This document shows, piece by piece, positions 1-10,999 of a DNA stretch of 64,000 nt. The stretch's first letter is position 1. Each line of letters begins with the position of its first letter. The notes beneath the pieces were generated by a model. The model was given only the letters and a program-made list of their open reading frames with translations, was not told the DNA's origin and made no database searches. The stretch comes from Paratinospora sagittata. Taxonomy: Eukaryota > Streptophyta > Magnoliopsida > Ranunculales > Menispermaceae. Location: the NCBI GenBank assembly GCA_035771175.1, contig CM069611.1:13670366-13734365 (forward strand). The letters run 5' to 3'. The translations under genes and the position numbers were made by a program.

Positions 1-407
1 GATAAGTTTGACTATCTTTTATTTTCATTTTTTTTATTTCCTGTTCCTTGCTGTTAAAAAAGAAAAAAAAAATCGTCCAAAAAAAAAAGAGAAGAAAAGT
101 GATTCCAGTAAGAAAATTTCCTCTTTTCAATCTTGTTTCTCACCTTATTCATGTTCTTGATCTTTTGATGAGTTTTGGTTGTTTCTCATTTTTGAATTGC
201 TGCTAGATTATTTTGAATTAGTTTCTTGAAGTTTGATTAAGAACTAAAGAAGACACAAAAGAGTGGAAAAAGGCAAGAGTGTGTGAGACCATAAGAGGGT
301 AAAAGCCGTTTAGAGTGAAAACACGAGTGCAAGTGTATCAAATTCTTGAGTGAAACACGTGTGGGAGTGCTTGTGAGGATTCTAACCTTGTTTTGCAGAT
401 TTTAAAT
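1..407 (+). mobile_element. Ty3/gypsy leader upstream of gag
   Basis: Non-coding AT-rich sequence that runs directly into a gypsy-type gag start. It ends in a pyrimidine-rich stretch with a ttttgcag at about 391-398, which resembles a plant 3' splice acceptor just before the gag ATG. No LTR end or primer-binding site is visible, so the 5' part of the element lies left of the window or is lost. The assignment rests on the adjoining gag. Confidence 0.5.
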
Positions 408-755
408 ATGTCTAATAATCAAGAAGCAGATACAACCGAAGAAGTTCGACAACATGCAGTTCCGAACCTCCAAATGCAAGTGTTGTTAGGGGAGATGAGG
501 CGTATGTTGAGGGATGAATTAGAACCTATTCACGAGAGGTTGGACAGGGTAGAAGCGGGAACTCCTAGGGAACAGCAACAAGACATCCACAATAGGCAGC
601 AAGGTGGGCGTGTTCCGTGGCGGAATGTTGAGGAAGAGGCAGAGTCAAAGCAGTTTGATGAGCCATATTTGAACCGGGGCAGGTTTGAGCGTGGGAATGG
701 GAATCGAGAAGCTGGGATGGGTAGGCCTAGGAGAGATAATGATTTAGGAAACATA
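408..755 (+). pseudogene. Truncated Ty3/gypsy gag N-terminus
   Basis: The open frame from the ATG at 408 encodes a hydrophilic, charged protein: an acidic and Gln-rich start, a short helical stretch (about residues 20-45) and an Arg/Gly-rich segment ending in DNDLGNI. In plant gypsy elements this DNDLGNI-type motif sits just before the capsid domain. Homology stops at about 755 and the frame runs on into unrelated sequence to 833, so only the N-terminal part of gag survives. The frame can be read upstream to 393 only through a TTG codon; I chose the ATG at 408. No zinc knuckle, protease or RT follows. It is an element fragment, not a host gene. Confidence 0.6.
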
Positions 756-897
756 ATCTGCCCCTTCAAATTCGAGCTACCAATCTATATATACTTGGAA
801 CAACCCTCCAAGAATAGGAAAAGACATAACTAAATTTAAAACAACACAAACATCAACATAAACAAGTCCCCACGTTTTTAAGCCTCTTGGACTTCTA

Positions 898-1286
898 AAG
901 GTAACCAAAATAGCTAATTGACTAAGTTCAATGTATTTAACATAACCAGCCAGGACCAAGTTTATTTCCCTATTTAATATCCTTGAAACTCAACAAATTC
1001 ACGCCCTTTGATGGTCACGTTTTGTGTGTTGGTCACCAAAATAGCTAATTGACTAAGTCCATGTTGGTCACGTTTTGTGTGCTACTTAGCTTCTTCAATT
1101 GCTTTGATGGTCACGTTTTGTGTGCTAAGTCCATGCTGATCACGTTTTGTGTGCTGGTAACCAAAATAGCTAATTGACTAAGTCCATGCTGGTCACGTTT
1201 TGTGTGCTGGTAACCAAAATAGCTAATTGACTAAGTCCATGCTGGTCACGTTTTGTGTGCTACTTAGCTTCTTCAATTGCTTTGAT
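898..1286. repeat. 53-bp minisatellite
   Basis: Tandem and interspersed copies of a 53-bp unit that begins ggtaaccaaaatagctaatt and ends with ggtcacgttttgtgtgct. Adjacent full copies start at 1156 and 1209, exactly 53 bp apart. Partial copies lie at 898, 1029 and 1103-1155. A second block, tacttagcttcttcaattgc, occurs at about 1081 and 1261. The array lies just 3' of the stop codon of the gypsy polyprotein tail on the minus strand, so it probably belongs to that element's 3' non-coding region. Confidence 0.75.
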
Positions 1287-1545
1287 GACATGGACTAAGC
1301 CTTGATTATTATTTGAGCCCATCTTGGTCTTCTTAGAATCAACCCAATTCTCTTGGATTAGCCCATTTAGCGCTTCCTTGAAACGTTTGGCTCTAAGTCT
1401 TGTAATTGGACCACTTGGAAGTGACAATGGGTCTTGTGCATATTCAGCTCCATTCCCAAGTGTATGATCAACTTGTCCAGCTCCTTGGTTTGCATCATTT
1501 GCTCCTTGGTTTGCATCATTCTTTTGATTGTTGAATCTTGGAGTG
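1260..1545 (-). pseudogene. C-terminal tail of a Ty3/gypsy polyprotein
   Basis: On the minus strand one frame reads through to a TAG at 1262-1260. It contains a GPITR-(x)-RAKRFKEALNGLIQ block, which is the characteristic C-terminal end of many plant Ty3/gypsy polyproteins. Upstream of it is a short Asn/Gln/Gly-rich segment with a near-duplicate NDANQGA unit. No integrase core precedes it; at about 1550-1560 the sequence changes to a copia LTR fragment. I infer the end of an otherwise deleted gypsy element in the opposite orientation to the gag fragment at 408. A longer frame at 1367-1555 is a different frame over the same DNA. Confidence 0.65.
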
Positions 1546-1559
1546 GCGTTTTCAATCCT

Positions 1560-1910
1560 TCGTAGTCTTGGTTTTCATCTGGTTAGGTGACGGGTCAAGG
1601 CTCAACCAATCTTGTCTACACGATCTTGGGGTTCTAATAAATCATTGCTATTGGGTTTCATCACAATTGTTGGTGGAGTTCATATCACAATATAGTAGAA
1701 TTCTAGAAAAGGTTTCTCTACGCGTAGGAAAAGGTTTTTTGAACCACGTAAAAATCTTTGTGCTTTTCTCTTTATTTCCGCACTTTACATTCATGCACAT
1801 TGATTTATAGAGCTTTTAAATGTATCATTTAAAAGATTACACTAAAGAATTTAGAATTTGTCAAAACCGGCCTTAACACCCAATTCACCCCCCCTTTTGG
1901 GTGTCCAACA
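1560..1910 (+). mobile_element. Fragment of a copia LTR, 3' end
   Basis: This resembles 14040-14320: both share 'aaggtttctcta', 'aaccacgtaaaa', 'tatttccgcac' and 'gtcaaaac', and end in acacccaattcacc...gggtgtccaaca. The terminal ...CCAACA fits the 3' end of an LTR of the family that forms the solo LTR at 12670-14320. The 5' part is missing and the left join to the gypsy tail near 1555 is not exact. Confidence 0.6.
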
Positions 1911-2275
1911 CTTACTAACCTTAATGCTCAACCAGAATGCAATGAAAGGAATTAGAACTATGAAAACAACACCGATCCTACATTTGGTCTCCTAAAGATC
2001 AAATGTAAACATTGTTGTGCCTCATCTTTGCAAGACCATATAAGCAAACAGACCAGACCTGTACCCTAAGCTTGTTGAGGCCATTTAATGAGCAATACCT
2101 AAGCTACACTACATCATCAACAGTTGAGCAAAATGGTTTGGTGAAAGGCCACACCTTTAACAGAAACGCAGCTAGAGACCAGTGTTATCAAGGTGCGCCC
2201 AAGCGTGTGCCTGAGGCGCGCCTTGACGCAGGGCAAGGCAACCTCGCCTGGAAAATGTCCAGGGAGGTTTATGGA
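1911..2275. other. Unassigned interval
   Basis: I see no gene here. At 2176-2253 there is a GC-rich stretch (ttatcaaggtgcgcccaagc, then ggcgcgccttgacgc). It resembles a dispersed plant repeat built on GGCGCGCC/AGGCG motifs, but its boundaries are not visible. A looser match occurs near 17965-18030. Confidence 0.3.
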
Positions 2276-3624
2276 TAGCAAGATGAAGAAAGAGATTGAG
2301 GACATCATTGGAGGTCTGGACAAGATGGAGGACGAGGCAGGATGGTCAGTGGAGTTAGATTCCTTCAGAAAAATCTATAAAGCAAATTTAGTAGAGGTGC
2401 ATGAGAGATGACAAAAATGGCTCTCCAGAGGGCCAAGATCAGATGGCTGATGGAAGGAGATATGAACTCTAATTTCTTCCACAGTATTCTCAGCAGTCGC
2501 AAGAATAAGGGCACCATTGTCAAGGTTGAAAGGGAGGATGGTAGCCTAATGTCTTCAAAGGATGGGGTAGTTGATGAAATCATAGCTTATTTTCAGAAAG
2601 TGTAGACTTCACAAGAGGAATGCGGTTGGGGAGTTGGAGGGCTCGATTGGGAGGCCATTTCTCAGGAGGATAGAGTATTCCTTGAACGTCGTTTTGAGGA
2701 GTTGGCGGTGAGGGAGGCATTGTTTAGCTGTGATGGAAATAAAACGCCTGGCCACGATGGTCTTACGATGATGTTCTTTCAAAAGAATTGGGAGGTGGTC
2801 AAAAAAAGATCTCTACAAAGTCTTGGAAGAGTTCTATGATACGGGGGTTATTAACAGATGCACTAATGAAACCTACATAAGTCTCATCCCCAAGAAATCA
2901 AATTCAAAAAGAGTGGCAGACTTTCGACCCATTAGCTGAACAACAAGCCTCTACAAGATCATTGCCAAGACCTTAGCTAGAAGATTGAGGAACATCCTTC
3001 ATCACACTGTTGCAGAGACTCAAATGGCCTTTGTGCAAGGCAGACACATAAAGGATGCTATTCTCATTGCGAATGAAACAATAGAAGATTATCATGCAAT
3101 GGGAAGCAAGGCACCGTGTTGAAAATTGTCTTTGCAAAAGCTTATGACTCAGTCAACTGGAGGTTCTTGGACTTTGTGCTCATGATGAAAGGTTTTAAGT
3201 TCCCGCTAGAGAAAATGGATCTCAGGATGCTTGAAATCAGCTTCTTTCTCCATTTTTATTAATGGACCCCCGAGGGGTAAAATTCAAAGTGGGAGGGGCT
3301 TAAGGTAGGGTGACCCCGTGTCTCCCTTGCTTTACACACTTGTTGTTGATGCTCTTGATGGTTAATATGCAATGCGAGGGAGAAAGGTCTGGTGCATGGG
3401 TTTAAGGTGGGGAAGGATAATGTGCAGATATCTCATCTTCAATTTGCTGATCGTTGTATCTTTTTCATGGAGAAGGATGATTTTGGCTGGGAGAATTTCA
3501 TGATGATCATTTGAAGCTTTTGTTTCATCTCTGGCCCAAGTGTTAACCTCTCAAAGAGTCAATTGACTGGTGTCAACATGGCATCTGAAGACATTCATAA
3601 TATGGCTAATTTGTTGGGTTGCTC
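2276..3624 (+). pseudogene. LINE-A, left part: pol with reverse transcriptase
   Basis: A decayed plant LINE ORF2 reads in the plus direction with several frame changes. In order there is a RWLMEGDMNSNFFH-type segment (about 2435-2480) before the RT, a FRPIS block (about 2924), a segment reading AFVQGRHIKDAIL (about 3028), the fingers/palm region, and the RGLR-stop-GDP-SP block at 3291-3320. At the palm motif the usual Y/F-A-D-D reads F-A-D-R (about 3441), so a catalytic Asp is lost. A TAG at 3306-3308 replaces the Gln expected before GDP. The frame is cut at 3624 by the LTR element starting at 3625 and resumes at 11000. The 5' boundary near 2276 is approximate; I found no matching target duplication. 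Confidence 0.75.
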
Positions 3625-3859
3625 TGTGATGGCCCGCTAAAATATTAAGGAAAATTACAAACATATACCTAATATCTTTAGGAAATTCGAGACTTTGAAC
3701 CCATAGAAACCCTAAATTTACTGGTTTGGGGACTCAAATGAATCTTATAATGAGGTTTTTAGAACCTTAGAAATCCAAATTTTAGTGCCCAAGACCATCC
3801 TTAAAGTACCAGGACTCAAAAAAGACGAAAACGGGGAAGAAAACATGTAAGAGCCCAAA

Positions 3860-4000
3860 GGGAAGGAGGAGAAACGTGTTTCCACTTTGGGGAAACGCGT
3901 TTCCTCAAAAAGCACCTTGAGAGAAACATTTAGGCTTGACTTCCGAAATGCATTTCTGCTTTTTGGGAATGCGTTTCCATGTCCGGAGTCCTATATAAAC
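3860..4000 (+). promoter_or_regulatory. LTR promoter: ACGCGT-type palindrome cluster and TATA box
   Basis: Repeats of a gggaaacgcgtttcc-like palindrome occur at about 3872-3900 and, more diverged, at 3947-3980. They are followed by tatataaa at 3992-3999. The arrangement fits a U3 enhancer cluster upstream of the LTR transcription start. That it drives transcription is inference. Confidence 0.5.
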
Positions 4001-4079
4001 TCAATTTTCTCTCATTTCCAACCTTTCCAACTTTGGCTAAACGAAGAGAACCTTTAAGGGACGAATTAAGGGTGTTCTT

Positions 4080-5808
4080 TTTTTTTTTTGAGAAGAAAAC
4101 AAATGAAACTTGTATTAATATTTGTAAGTAAGATGTACATTCTTTTCACAAGAAATGAAAAGTATACTTTCCAGTCCTACATGATGTTAAAAACAAAATA
4201 ACCTTCCTACAACCCAAACCTACACCTGTTCAAAACTGATTATACACCCTTCCCGCATACATACAATTTCCCCAATTAAGTGCCCAATCCGATATTGATA
4301 GACCCTTAGATAAAAGGGAGGCAAAACTACCCATGTGCTAGCCATGAGCTTGATATCTTCCCATAGTTGTGATTCCGATCTCGCTAAGTTGTAGAAAATC
4401 CTATTATTTCGCTCTAGCCAGATAAGCCACATAGTCGTAAAAAAGGCAATCAAACCCAATCCTTTTACCTCAACCGACAGTAATGGTATATGACTAAGTG
4501 TCAAGGCCTCCTCCATTTGTTGGCAGGCCAAGAACTTATTACCTGAAAAAGTACGCCATTCCCCCCACATCTTCCTTGAGTAAGCACAATGGAGGAAGAT
4601 GTGATCTATGTTTTCTCCATCCTGTTTACAAAGTACGCAGCAATGGGGTGATAAACACATATTAGGGAGCCTTCGTTGCATCATATCTGCAGTGTTAATA
4701 CTCCTATGGGCCAAAGTCCACCCAAATATTCTTACCTTGGATGGAACATGTGCTTGCCAAATGTGGTTAGAGCAAGGACATAATGGTGTTTGTGATGAAT
4801 CTGTTAAGTATATGAAGTAGGACTTACATGAGTATGTCTTAGATGATTCCAAAGGCCATAACATCCTATCTGGTTCTATGGACAATGTAACGTTTTGGAG
4901 TATGTTTAGAAGGGGTCCTATTTCTACCATTTCTCTACCAGTCAAGGCTCTAGGGAAATGTAAGTTCCAAGGGACATTTTGTACAGGTATAGGTGAAGGG
5001 TCATCAAGGAATGATGCAATAGGTTGGTTGTGGAGAGTGGAAAGTCTATATAGGTGTGGAAATCGGATAGCCAATGTGGAGTTAGTCAGCCATCTATCCT
5101 CCCAAAACCTGAACTTCTGACCATTCCCAACTTTGAATTCTAGGTGCGATGAGAACTGTTCAGCCAAAGAAGAGATAAACTTCCATGGACTTCTATATGT
5201 TGAGAACCCCCTTCTCCGCGGACCCTCAAAGCTAAATTCCCATGCCTGCTGCTGATCACACTAGCCCATAAAGAGTGCGGATCCCTGATAGGCCTCCAAA
5301 TCCATTTGCTACATAAGACAACGTTGCGAAGAGCTATATTTCCAATACCCAATCCACCTTTCTCTATTGGACGCTGCACCACTTCCCATTTTATCAATTT
5401 GGAACTCCCTTATCCTTTCCCCCCCCAAAGGAAGCTTTTAATCTTTTTCACAATCCAACTTGCCACTGATGATGGAATTTTAAAAATGGACATGTAATAA
5501 GAGGGCATTGCCATCAAGACCGATCGTACAAGAGCATGTCTACCACCCTTTGACAGGATGGCCCTTCTCCAACCATCTAATTTTTTAGATATTTTTGTCG
5601 TTACTGATTCCCAGAATATGTTTGATAATGGGTTGCCTCCCAGTGGAAGACCAAGGTAATTTATAGGCCACACTCCAACTGAACATCCCACCTTTTTTGC
5701 AAGGTGAGAGAGAGAGTCCTCACTCATGTGTATCCCCACCATTTGACTTTTTGAGAGATTTACCTTTAGACCAGATATTTCACAGAAGCATTGGAGGACC
5801 TTGATAGC
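4080..5808 (-). mobile_element. LINE-B, 5'-truncated non-LTR retrotransposon
   Basis: Insertion of 1.73 kb on the minus strand, with its poly-A tail at 4080-4090 (read as poly-T) and a target duplication on both sides. It keeps only the end of RT and the C-terminal region of ORF2. It sits in the long LTR 3625-10999, so it is younger than that LTR. Confidence 0.9.
4220..5742 (-). pseudogene. LINE-B ORF2, RT C-terminus and zf-RVT domain
   Basis: Three minus-strand segments in different frames (5742-5410, 5397-5140 and 5167-4220) form the end of a plant LINE ORF2. The first contains the WPINYLGLPLGGNP and KLDGWRRAILSKGGR blocks typical of the RT thumb region. The last, about 315 codons and uninterrupted, has the VGNGQKFRFWEDRWL block and a zinc-finger-like Cys/His cluster (CCVLCKQDGENIDHIFLHC), the zf-RVT domain found at the C-terminus of these proteins. 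The RT catalytic palm is absent because of the 5' truncation. Two frame changes separate the segments, so it cannot make one protein. Confidence 0.85.
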
Positions 5809-5835
5809 ATTAAGGGTGTTCTTAAGAGCAAGGTA

Positions 5836-6505
5836 TTTAGAATCGTAGATTGAAAGTGAATCGATGGAGGTCCCCTTGAATCGAGAATCGGGATCCGGGA
5901 TCCGGGATTCGGGATTCGAATCGATGGATCATAGGATGCAAGATACTATTGTGAATCGTATATAAAATTAGTTTTTAGAGACATTTATTTGTATTCTCAA
6001 CGTTATATTAGGTTTCCATTATAAATTTTAATATCTTGTTTTTTATTTGTGATTTAATCTATTAAATTTAATCATTGAATTTTAATTTTTGAAGTTTTGA
6101 ACATTGAAACATAATTCAAATTAAACAAAATTTGTCCAAAATAAAACCTAAAAATGATTCAGAGCATGATGTCAATTAAAAAATAAATAAATAAATAAAA
6201 TCTATCAACCCAAAAAAACGAAATCAGTTAGTTAATATGAAACACACAACAACAAAAAATGAAAAAAAAAAATTCTTTTGTTGTCGAGTGCGAACAAGAG
6301 GAGCAAAAAAAATGTCCCCTGAATCGTATTGAATCCTCGAATCGTGCGATTCACACGTGAATTGTAGGATTCACACTGATTCAGATTGATACAGGGGGGA
6401 TTCACAGGTATTGGGAATCATAGGTGGGATTCGGATCGATGAAGGACAAATCAAATCGTGAATCGTAGGATTCACAGATTCGAATCGGGATTTTGTCAAC
6501 TATGC
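5836..6505. repeat. GAATCG/GATTC-rich repeat block, possible MITE
   Basis: The flanks of this block (about 5836-5940 and 6300-6500) are dense in short direct and inverted copies of gaatcg and ggattc, for example 'gggatccgggatccgggatt' at 5890-5909 and 'gtgaatcgtaggattcac' at about 6458-6475. The middle (5945-6290) is plain AT-rich DNA. The outer ends can pair with each other, which suggests a non-autonomous DNA element inside the LTR. No clean target duplication was found. Confidence 0.35.
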
Positions 6506-6719
6506 TTGAGAGATCCAAAGTGGTTCCAAAGGGTGGTTTAGAGCTTTTAAACACCAAATCTAAGAGATTGGAGGTATGATCTCTCACTTTTCATGGTTAA
6601 TCTTTACTATTTCGGTTTTCTTGTTCCTCAAGTCATTATGCTCAAGTTATGTTAATGGTTTTGTCTGAGTTTCTTGAAGTTTATAATGGTAGTTCTGAAG
6701 GTCCTTTGATGGTTTAAAC

Positions 6720-7063
6720 CTATGTAACCTAGACTCGAGTATGGGTGTCGGATACGGATACAAATCTAGAGGTACGACTTGTTCATTTTCAAATTCTGGG
6801 ATACGGGGACTCGGTTATATCATATGTTGTTCTTTCCTTTTTTTTCTTTTTTTCACTCATTTATTGTCCATTTTGTTTTTCCACTTGAGTGAATTTTACC
6901 TATTAGTCATTATCTTTTTTCATACTCTCTTCTTTCCATTGGAGAATTTACAAAGTAGTATTCTAAAATCGAAAGTGTCGGACACATATTCCATACCCAT
7001 GTCATATTATGAAGTGTCGGACACGAGTACGTCGGGCTAAAGTAAAGAGTCCGGGTAACATAG
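6720..7063 (+). mobile_element. hAT-type MITE, copy 1
   Basis: A 344-bp element with imperfect terminal inverted repeats (CTATGTAACC at the left, GGTAACATAG at the right). It is flanked by an 8-bp duplication, GTTTAAAC, at 6712-6719 and 7064-7071. A second copy with its own 8-bp duplication lies at 21084-21416 in the same orientation. Eight-bp duplications and short TIRs fit the hAT superfamily. It has no coding capacity; the short frame at 6741-7040 is incidental. Confidence 0.8.
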
Positions 7064-7071
7064 GTTTAAAC

Positions 7072-8059
7072 ATGTTCTTGAGCAAAAATGATGAGATTAA
7101 GATGACTTTAATGAACATGGAAAAGTTGTTTGTTCATCAAGCAACCAAGAGATTATTGACTTGACCTTTAGTTAGATATGTGGTTTCTCTATTTACTTTC
7201 TTAAAGATCTTGGTTATTATAGATGAACCAATGATGGAAAAGACCCTTTCCCATGATTTTGAGAGCTATCTTGCTTTCCAAGAAATCATGGAAGGTGTGC
7301 TAAGAACCATGCAAGAATTACTTATGTTGATGTAGTAGTTTGGAAGCATTTATGATTAGGTTTATTGATATGAATTGAACTTGGAACCAAAATATGTGGG
7401 GTGTTTACACTAGAGACACCCAGATTAGCTTAGAATTGGCTATTCACAATCAAACCCTTGTATGGATAAGATGAGATGAGATGAATCAATCTCATGGTTT
7501 AAATGAACGGTGAACCGGTGTTTAATATTAGTTGGATCCGTTATGTGAGAAAGTGATTAAGCGTAGTATGTCTTTGTAAATGCTAGGAAGTGAGCACGGG
7601 CAAGTGAGGTGAAGGTTCCCAAGACAGGGGAATAGTTGGAAACGGTATCACTGTGAGTAGATTTCATTCCCCCCATCATATGCATATCATCATAGCTATA
7701 AAGAATGTTTATATCAAGATTCATGCCTTCATGCATATTATTGAAGAATGTTAGCATGAGATGTTGGTAAATGAGTTTATTTTCATGTAGGAGGTAGACA
7801 AGTATGCTTACTATGTATCCATGTTAAAGAAAGAATTAGTTTACATGAATGTGGGTAAATTTACATGCTTATGAAATGTCTTGGTTTATTATACACGTTC
7901 TTGTACTATCTAATGCTTATCTATGCTTATGTTTGTTGATGTAGGAAACATGTTTAAGATATATAAGTATATAATGTCGTCATACATGCTCATGAATATG
8001 GAATGTTGGAATACTGGTATACCTATCTTTCTATTGTAGTAGTTGAGTATGTGATGAAC
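7072..8059. other. Internal part of the long LTR, no gene seen
   Basis: AT-rich sequence between the MITE and LINE-C that belongs to the LTR 3625-10999. I found no conserved coding frame or further insertion boundary. Confidence 0.5.
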
Positions 8060-8076
8060 CATTATGCCATGAATGT

Positions 8077-10102
8077 TTTTTTTTTTTTACAGGAAACATA
8101 AAGTAATATATTATAAACATGAGAAAAAGTACATCGGGACGAGATGTCCCATAGGAATTACAGAGAGTACAGAATGTTGTGCCAATTCAAAAGCCAGTCC
8201 CCCATACTGTAACCCAGAGACAACTTACAAGAACTTACCCAAGTAGTAAACAAAAACAAAGACTGCTCCCATATTCTACTGCAATTACTACTATTGTCCC
8301 TAAAGATACGACTATTACGTTCCAGCCAAGTACACCAAATATTAGCCAAATAAATACAACGCCAATACTGTTTCAGTTTGCAACTAACAAGGGCACTAGG
8401 GTAGACAAAAGTAGAAACTGGATCCGGTGTACACTTTCTTCTCCAGTGAGACCACAACTCATGAACAAAACTGCATCCTTCAAACACATGATCCACCATC
8501 TCTTCATCCCTCCTGCATAAGCAGCACCAAGAGGGGGAGAGAAGAGAATTAGGAAGCTTCTTTTGAAGAACATCAGCACAATTAAGCTTCCTAAGAGAGA
8601 CAAGCCAACCCAAAATTTTAACTTTATTAGGAACATTAGCATTCCAAATAAAATTTGCATTGTCAAAAAGAGGTAAATCCATGTTGGAGGACAAGAGAAG
8701 GAAGAAGGATTTAGAGGTGAAGGTCTCAGAAGCATCACCAGTCCAAACAATCTTATCATTGGAATCACATAAAGTGAAGTGAGAGAGGCATTCGAGGAGA
8801 GCAGGCACTTCTTCCAAAGAACTATTTGGAAGGTTTCTCCTGAGATGCAGATTCCAATCTTGCCCATGGGCAGCATGATATGAAGAGGAAGTGAAGGTAG
8901 CAACCGAAGCATTATGAAGAATAAGGCATAAATATTAGGGAACCTATCTCTACGAGCAGCATCATCACACCAAATGTCTTCCCAGAAAAGAGTGGTTAAA
9001 CAATTACCAACAGAGAAACGTATGAGAGGAGAAAAACTAGGATAAATAGAATGGATAAACTTCCAAGGGAATTTAAAAGTAGCTCGGGGACAGATACTAG
9101 CATCCCGAGCATTTGCTTGTAAACCATGTCTACTTCTAATGATCCTGGCCCAAAGAGCATCCTTTTCATGGTTGAACCTCCACATCCATTTGCCAGCTAA
9201 GGCTTTGTTCCTTCTCAGCAGGTCATTGATACCCAAACCTCCATGCTCAAAGTCCAATTTAACCTTTTCCCATCCGACCAAGTGAGAACCTTTTCCTTTC
9301 TCCTCATTCTTCCACAGAAAGTTCCTCATCATTCTCTCAATAACACAAGCAACAGACTTAGGCATTCTGAAAATTGACATAAAATAGGTAGGAATAGCTT
9401 CAAGAACAGACTTTAGTAAAGTAACTCTACCACCTCTTGACAAAAAACTTCTCTTCCATCCCTCAATCCTACGGTTAACAGATTGCACAACAGGTTCCCA
9501 GAAAGAAGCCTTGAGAGGATTTCCACCTAAAGGCATACCCAGGTACATCAGAGGCCAGCAACCGACAGACACCCCTATGTGGTTGGCCATAAAACAAACT
9601 TCCTCATTAGGAATATTAATACCAACTAAATAACATTTGGAATGGTTAATACTTAAGCCAGAAATGAAGCAAAAACAGTCAAGGATTCTCATAACATTAG
9701 CAAGACTGCAACCATCCTTCTTGACAAAAAAAAGACAGTCGTCGGCATATTGTGTGTGGGAGATGTGAATATGGTCCTTTCCAACAACAAAACCATGAAC
9801 TTTTCCCAAGTCTTTAGCCTTAGACACAATACCGTTCAGCACATCAGCAACCATAGTGTAAAGAAAAGGGGACAAAGGATCCCCCTAACAAAGGCCTCTT
9901 GAGCCATTGATTTTTCCCCTAGGCCTACCATTGATGAAAACAGAGAAGGAAACGTTTGAAAGACAACCCTTCATCCAGCTTCTCCATCTACAACCAAAAC
10001 CTTTCATTTCCATGAAAAAATCGAGAAAGTTTCATTTCACAAAATCATAAGACTTAGCAAAATCAACTTTCAGTAGGAAACCTTGATTCCATTTCACATA
10101 AT
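8077..10102 (-). mobile_element. LINE-C, 5'-truncated non-LTR retrotransposon
   Basis: A 2.03-kb minus-strand insertion with a poly-A tail (poly-T at 8077-8088) and a 17-bp target duplication. It is truncated inside the RT domain at 10102. Together with LINE-B it gives a three-level nest: LINE-C in the LTR, the LTR in LINE-A. Confidence 0.92.
8158..10080 (-). pseudogene. LINE-C ORF2: RT palm/thumb and zf-RVT
   Basis: From 10080 the frame enters the RT domain just before an INGRPRGKINGSRGL block. A TAG at 9887-9885 then replaces the Gln before GDPLSPFL. After it come the palm motif QYADDCLFF (about 9735-9760, both Asp present), WPLMYLGMPLGGNP (about 9520-9560) and RIEGWKRSFLSRGGR. A frame change near 8915-8935 moves the rest to the frame ending at 8158. 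That part carries the zf-RVT-like cluster CCLCRRDEEMVDHVFEGC and the final WLERN(S)RIF block. In the old frame the ORF continues as meaningless sequence to 8373. A short-lived decayed copy, not a host gene. Confidence 0.85.
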
Positions 10103-10119
10103 CATTATGCCATGAATGT

Positions 10120-10999
10120 AGACTTGCATATTAAGGTCATGCATAAGCTGTGGGTATAATCCTATATGGTTGGTTGTGGAAGTGGTTGAGATTGTGAGGA
10201 ATTGTGTGAGGTCTACCAGCTGAGACGTCAACGGTTGACAAAACCTCACGGTAGGAACGTCATCAGTTGGGCGTCTGAAAGACTTCCAATAGCAACCAAC
10301 CATTGGAATAGGAACCCGGTTGCCGTCATGAAACCATAGGTTTGATGCTTCATGGATTGAGAAGTATCTAGTATGTACCTATGTTATATGACCAGTGTGT
10401 AACATGATTTTGAACTACGGATTTTATGGAAATGTGTACTTTGTAGAAATATCTATTTTTCCAACTTACCCATCTAATAGTATTACTTATAACCTCTATA
10501 ATGATTGATGTGTGCATGGTTTTAACCTATTAATGAGCATGATCAGATGGTGGATATGCGAAATCATCTCACTGGGTTACAAGCTCACTCTACTTCTTTA
10601 TTTTTCAGGATCCTACAGTGCCCTAGACAAGGGCAAGAGTATTGCGTATTGATCTCTCTCTCCTAGTGTTCACTCCATCACTTCTAGTTGGTGAGTACCA
10701 GATGAAGCGAGGAGGCGTCTCAAGCTCGTGTAGGAGACGTTTGATTTTCATTAAACTTTGAGATTTTACTTGGACATGGATGATTGTAATAACTATTACT
10801 TTACTTAACTTTTCATGATAATTCCGCACTTGGGTTGATTATCTTTGTCTTGTGGTTATTTATGCCTTGTGTGACTTGTTCTTGAGTAATTGTGGGAATG
10901 GTGATATGAGTAGAGGCTGAGGGTTACTAGTACTCTATTGGAGAGGGTACTAGCCCGAGCGGCTCAATGTTTTCTTCAGTGAAAACTAGGGTCGTCACA
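10120..10999 (+). mobile_element. 3' part of the long LTR
   Basis: The end of the LTR beyond LINE-C, finishing ...ctagggtcgtcaca at 10999. The stretch 10780-10990 is the reverse complement, with point differences, of 27360-27560. That shows a second family member and fixes this end as a true element terminus. No gene is seen. Confidence 0.65.

Larger units (their letters stand above)
4065..5823. repeat. 15-bp target-site duplication of LINE-B
   Basis: ATTAAGGGTGTTCTT occurs at 4065-4079 and again at 5809-5823, exactly bracketing LINE-B. The left copy runs straight into the poly-T (minus-strand poly-A tail). This defines the insertion and its 5' truncation point. Confidence 0.9.
8060..10119. 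repeat. 17-bp target-site duplication of LINE-C
   Basis: CATTATGCCATGAATGT occurs at 8060-8076 and 10103-10119, bracketing LINE-C. The left copy abuts the poly-T that is the minus-strand poly-A tail. Confidence 0.92.
3625..10999 (+). mobile_element. Long LTR (solo LTR type), interrupted by two LINEs and a MITE
   Basis: It begins TGTGATGGCCCGC and ends GGGTCGTCACA, so the ends are short inverted repeats with TG...CA termini. It is flanked by TGCTC (3620-3624) and TGCTT (11000-11004), a 5-bp duplication with one transition. Without the two LINE insertions it would be about 3.6 kb. I see no gag-pol, so a solo LTR or a non-autonomous element is likely. A TATA-like tatataaa at 3992-3999 places its promoter on the plus strand. 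Its last ~400 bp are the reverse complement of sequence at 24426-24470 and 27360-27695, showing a second, related copy. Confidence 0.75.

Noticed and set aside
4220..5167. 315-codon minus-strand ORF as a possible host gene
   Set aside because: It has zf-RVT motifs, a poly-A tail and target duplications; it is the end of LINE-B ORF2.
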